Below, one piece after another: positions 62,901-64,000 of a stretch of DNA of 64,000 bases. The stretch lies in NCBI GenBank assembly GCA_900766265.1, contig CAAFUS010000006.1:372001-436000 (forward strand), in the 5' to 3' direction. A program made the translations under genes and the position numbers. How positions within the stretch are numbered: the first letter of the stretch is position 1; the number at the start of each line of letters is the position of its first letter. The notes under the pieces were generated by a model. It was given only the letters and a program-made list of their open reading frames with translations, was not told where the DNA came from and did not search any database. This DNA is from Pseudomonadaceae bacterium (GTDB taxonomy: Bacteria; Pseudomonadota; Gammaproteobacteria; Pseudomonadales; Pseudomonadaceae).

Positions 62901-63542
62901 TTACGGACGGGCTTCGACTTCCGCCTCGACACGACGGTTGATCGCACGGCCTTCCTCGGTCGCGTTGTCGGCAACCGGACGGGATTCACCGTAACCGACC
63001 GAGTTCACGCGATTGCCCTCGACGCCATACTGATTGACCAGCACGTCGCGCACGGCATTGGCACGACGCTCGGACAGACGCTGGTTGTACGCGTCGGTAC
63101 CCACGGAGTCCGTATGGCCTTCGACCACGGTAGAGGTCTGCGGGTACTGCTTCATGAAATCGGCCAGGTTCTGGATGTCGCTGTAGCTCTCGCTGCGCAC
63201 CTCGGCGCGATCGAAGTCGAATTTCACATCCAGCTCTACCCGAACCGGCTCCGCGACCGGCTCGGGCTCAGGCTCGGGCATCGGAGCTGGCTCGACGGTC
63301 TCCACCACGGCCAGCGTCTGCTGACCATCCTCGCCATGTACCCAGCAGTATGCCGCGGCCATACCGCCACCGATCACGGCGCCCCAGCCTGCATAGACCG
63401 AGCTTTCGATCGCGCCCAGCGCGGCACCACCCACACCACCTACTGCAGCGCAGGTGGGCCAATCCTGTTTCTGCACCCCGGCACAACCGGCCAGAACGGT
63501 AGTCATGAAAATCACGGGTACAGCTGTCCGTAAAGTACTCAT
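62901..63542 (-). CDS. OmpA-family lipoprotein with glycine zipper
   Basis: The 213-residue protein has a lipoprotein signal (VPVIFMTTVLAGC), a glycine-rich segment VGGVGGAALGAIESSVYAGWG, a Pro/Glu linker (EPEPEPVAEPV), then the OmpA peptidoglycan-binding domain with KFDFDRAEVRSESYSD and VVEGHTDSVGTDAYNQRLSERRA. The end REINRRVEAEV-like sequence is typical. It likely links outer membrane and cell wall. Confidence 0.92.
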   Translation of the reverse strand: MSTLRTAVPVIFMTTVLAGCAGVQKQDWPTCAAVGGVGGAALGAIESSVYAGWGAVIGGGMAAAYCWVHGEDGQQTLAVVETVEPAPMPEPEPEPVAEPVRVELDVKFDFDRAEVRSESYSDIQNLADFMKQYPQTSTVVEGHTDSVGTDAYNQRLSERRANAVRDVLVNQYGVEGNRVNSVGYGESRPVADNATEEGRAINRRVEAEVEARP

Positions 63543-63671
63543 TGTTAAACCTCCAGTTTGGGAACGGCCAGAACCGCCACTTCGTAATGCCAGACGCCGG
63601 CTCCGGTTGTGCCAGGACTAGGCCGCCAAGCGACTCCGCGCTAGTCTCTGAACTCATACGAGGATCCCGAT

Positions 63672-64000
63672 TTGATCAACAGCAGCTCCACTCGCACCCC
63701 GCAACAGGCCTTGGCCGCGCTCCTCGAACACTACGCGCCCGCCAGCCTGCTACACGTCGGCCGCAGCGACATTCCCGCCGTCGATGCGTTCTGCCAGGCA
63801 CATCCCGACCGCCGCCTGGGCCGCGCCGAAGCCGGTCCATTGCCTGCCGAACTGGCCAGCCAGCGCTACGACATCGCCCTGGTGGCCGACTGCCTCGAGC
63901 ATATGTCCAAGCGCAACGGCCTGGAGCTGCTCGGCGGCATACGCAACCTCAACGCGAGTCGCCTCGCCGTACTGGTCGATCTAGAAGCCACTGATTGGCA
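63672..64000 (+). CDS. DUF6231-like protein, partial at the window end
   Basis: Only the first 109 residues are in the window. The start is probably TTG 63672, preceded by CGAGGAT. The frame shows TPQQALAALLEHYAP, LLHVGRSDIPAV, then DIALVADCLEHMSKRNGLELLGGIRNL, a SAM-methyltransferase-like strand pattern found in the DUF6231 family of Pseudomonas. No ATG is near. The function is unknown; the gene continues past the edge. Confidence 0.7.
   Translation, partial: MINSSSTRTPQQALAALLEHYAPASLLHVGRSDIPAVDAFCQAHPDRRLGRAEAGPLPAELASQRYDIALVADCLEHMSKRNGLELLGGIRNLNASRLAVLVDLEATDW

Noticed and set aside
1..64000. tRNA, rRNA, CRISPR arrays, insertion sequences or prophage genes
   Set aside because: None was seen by eye: no regular spaced repeats of CRISPR type, no transposase or integrase motifs, and no cloverleaf was recognised. 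A covariance-model search would be decisive for small RNAs.

Overview
The window is about 64 kb of GC-rich gammaproteobacterial chromosome. It most likely comes from Pseudomonas in the broad sense, probably the stutzeri group (Stutzerimonas). The basis is the gene set and gene order: fhp-ppyR-nnrS facing a NorR-type regulator, the blocks hda / AI-2E permease / DUF2066 / purM-purN / DUF3108, a Mrp antiporter operon with fused A and B subunits, cyanide-insensitive-type cydAB, and a DUF6231 gene at the right edge. No rRNA, tRNA, transposase, integrase, phage gene or CRISPR array was seen. The window reads as core and near-core chromosome with small accessory inserts.

Layout. 0-6.2 kb: a DUF1127 protein facing a MocR regulator, then a thioredoxin, a secreted hydrolase, an NADPH:quinone-type oxidoreductase and a membrane metallophosphoesterase. 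6.2-8.5 kb: two tandem, unusually long curlin-repeat proteins without the curli export genes. 8.8-13.8 kb: an alpha/beta hydrolase, a small exported protein built on a 14-residue tandem repeat, a manganese catalase, exonuclease III, and a protealysin-type metalloprotease with its emfourin inhibitor. 13.9-20.1 kb: a hemolysin-III-type membrane protein, a spermidine-synthase-like protein, a histidine kinase with a degenerate ATPase domain and its response regulator, then several small proteins. 20.1-25.6 kb: nitric oxide defence (nnrS, ppyR, fhp, norR/fhpR) and lrgAB. 25.7-31.7 kb: ccoG behind a likely Anr box, a second MocR regulator, a GNAT protein, two exporters and an AraC regulator. 31.8-36.7 kb: an esterase, ohr with a tiny exported peptide and ohrR, and the bd-type quinol oxidase. 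37.2-42.4 kb: a signalling cluster in which two large hybrid kinases each carry one disabling base change. 42.6-50.4 kb: housekeeping genes (hda, purMN and neighbours). 50.5-56.2 kb: the six-gene Mrp operon. 56.4-64 kb: lipoproteins, pdxH, an EstB-like serine hydrolase, dinG, a CopD-like protein and two OmpA-family lipoproteins.

How the genes fit together. Much of the window deals with redox and nitrosative stress: NO dioxygenase with its sigma54 activator, NnrS, manganese catalase, Ohr/OhrR, a bd-type oxidase and CcoG for cbb3 oxidase assembly. The Mrp operon handles Na+ and pH.

The observations most worth checking are: the orphan curlin pair; the tandem-repeat exported protein; the LOV kinase whose reading frame has TGA where a Trp codon is expected; the neighbouring kinase with a one-base frameshift exactly before its phospho-acceptor region; and the kinase whose N and D boxes lack key Asn residues.
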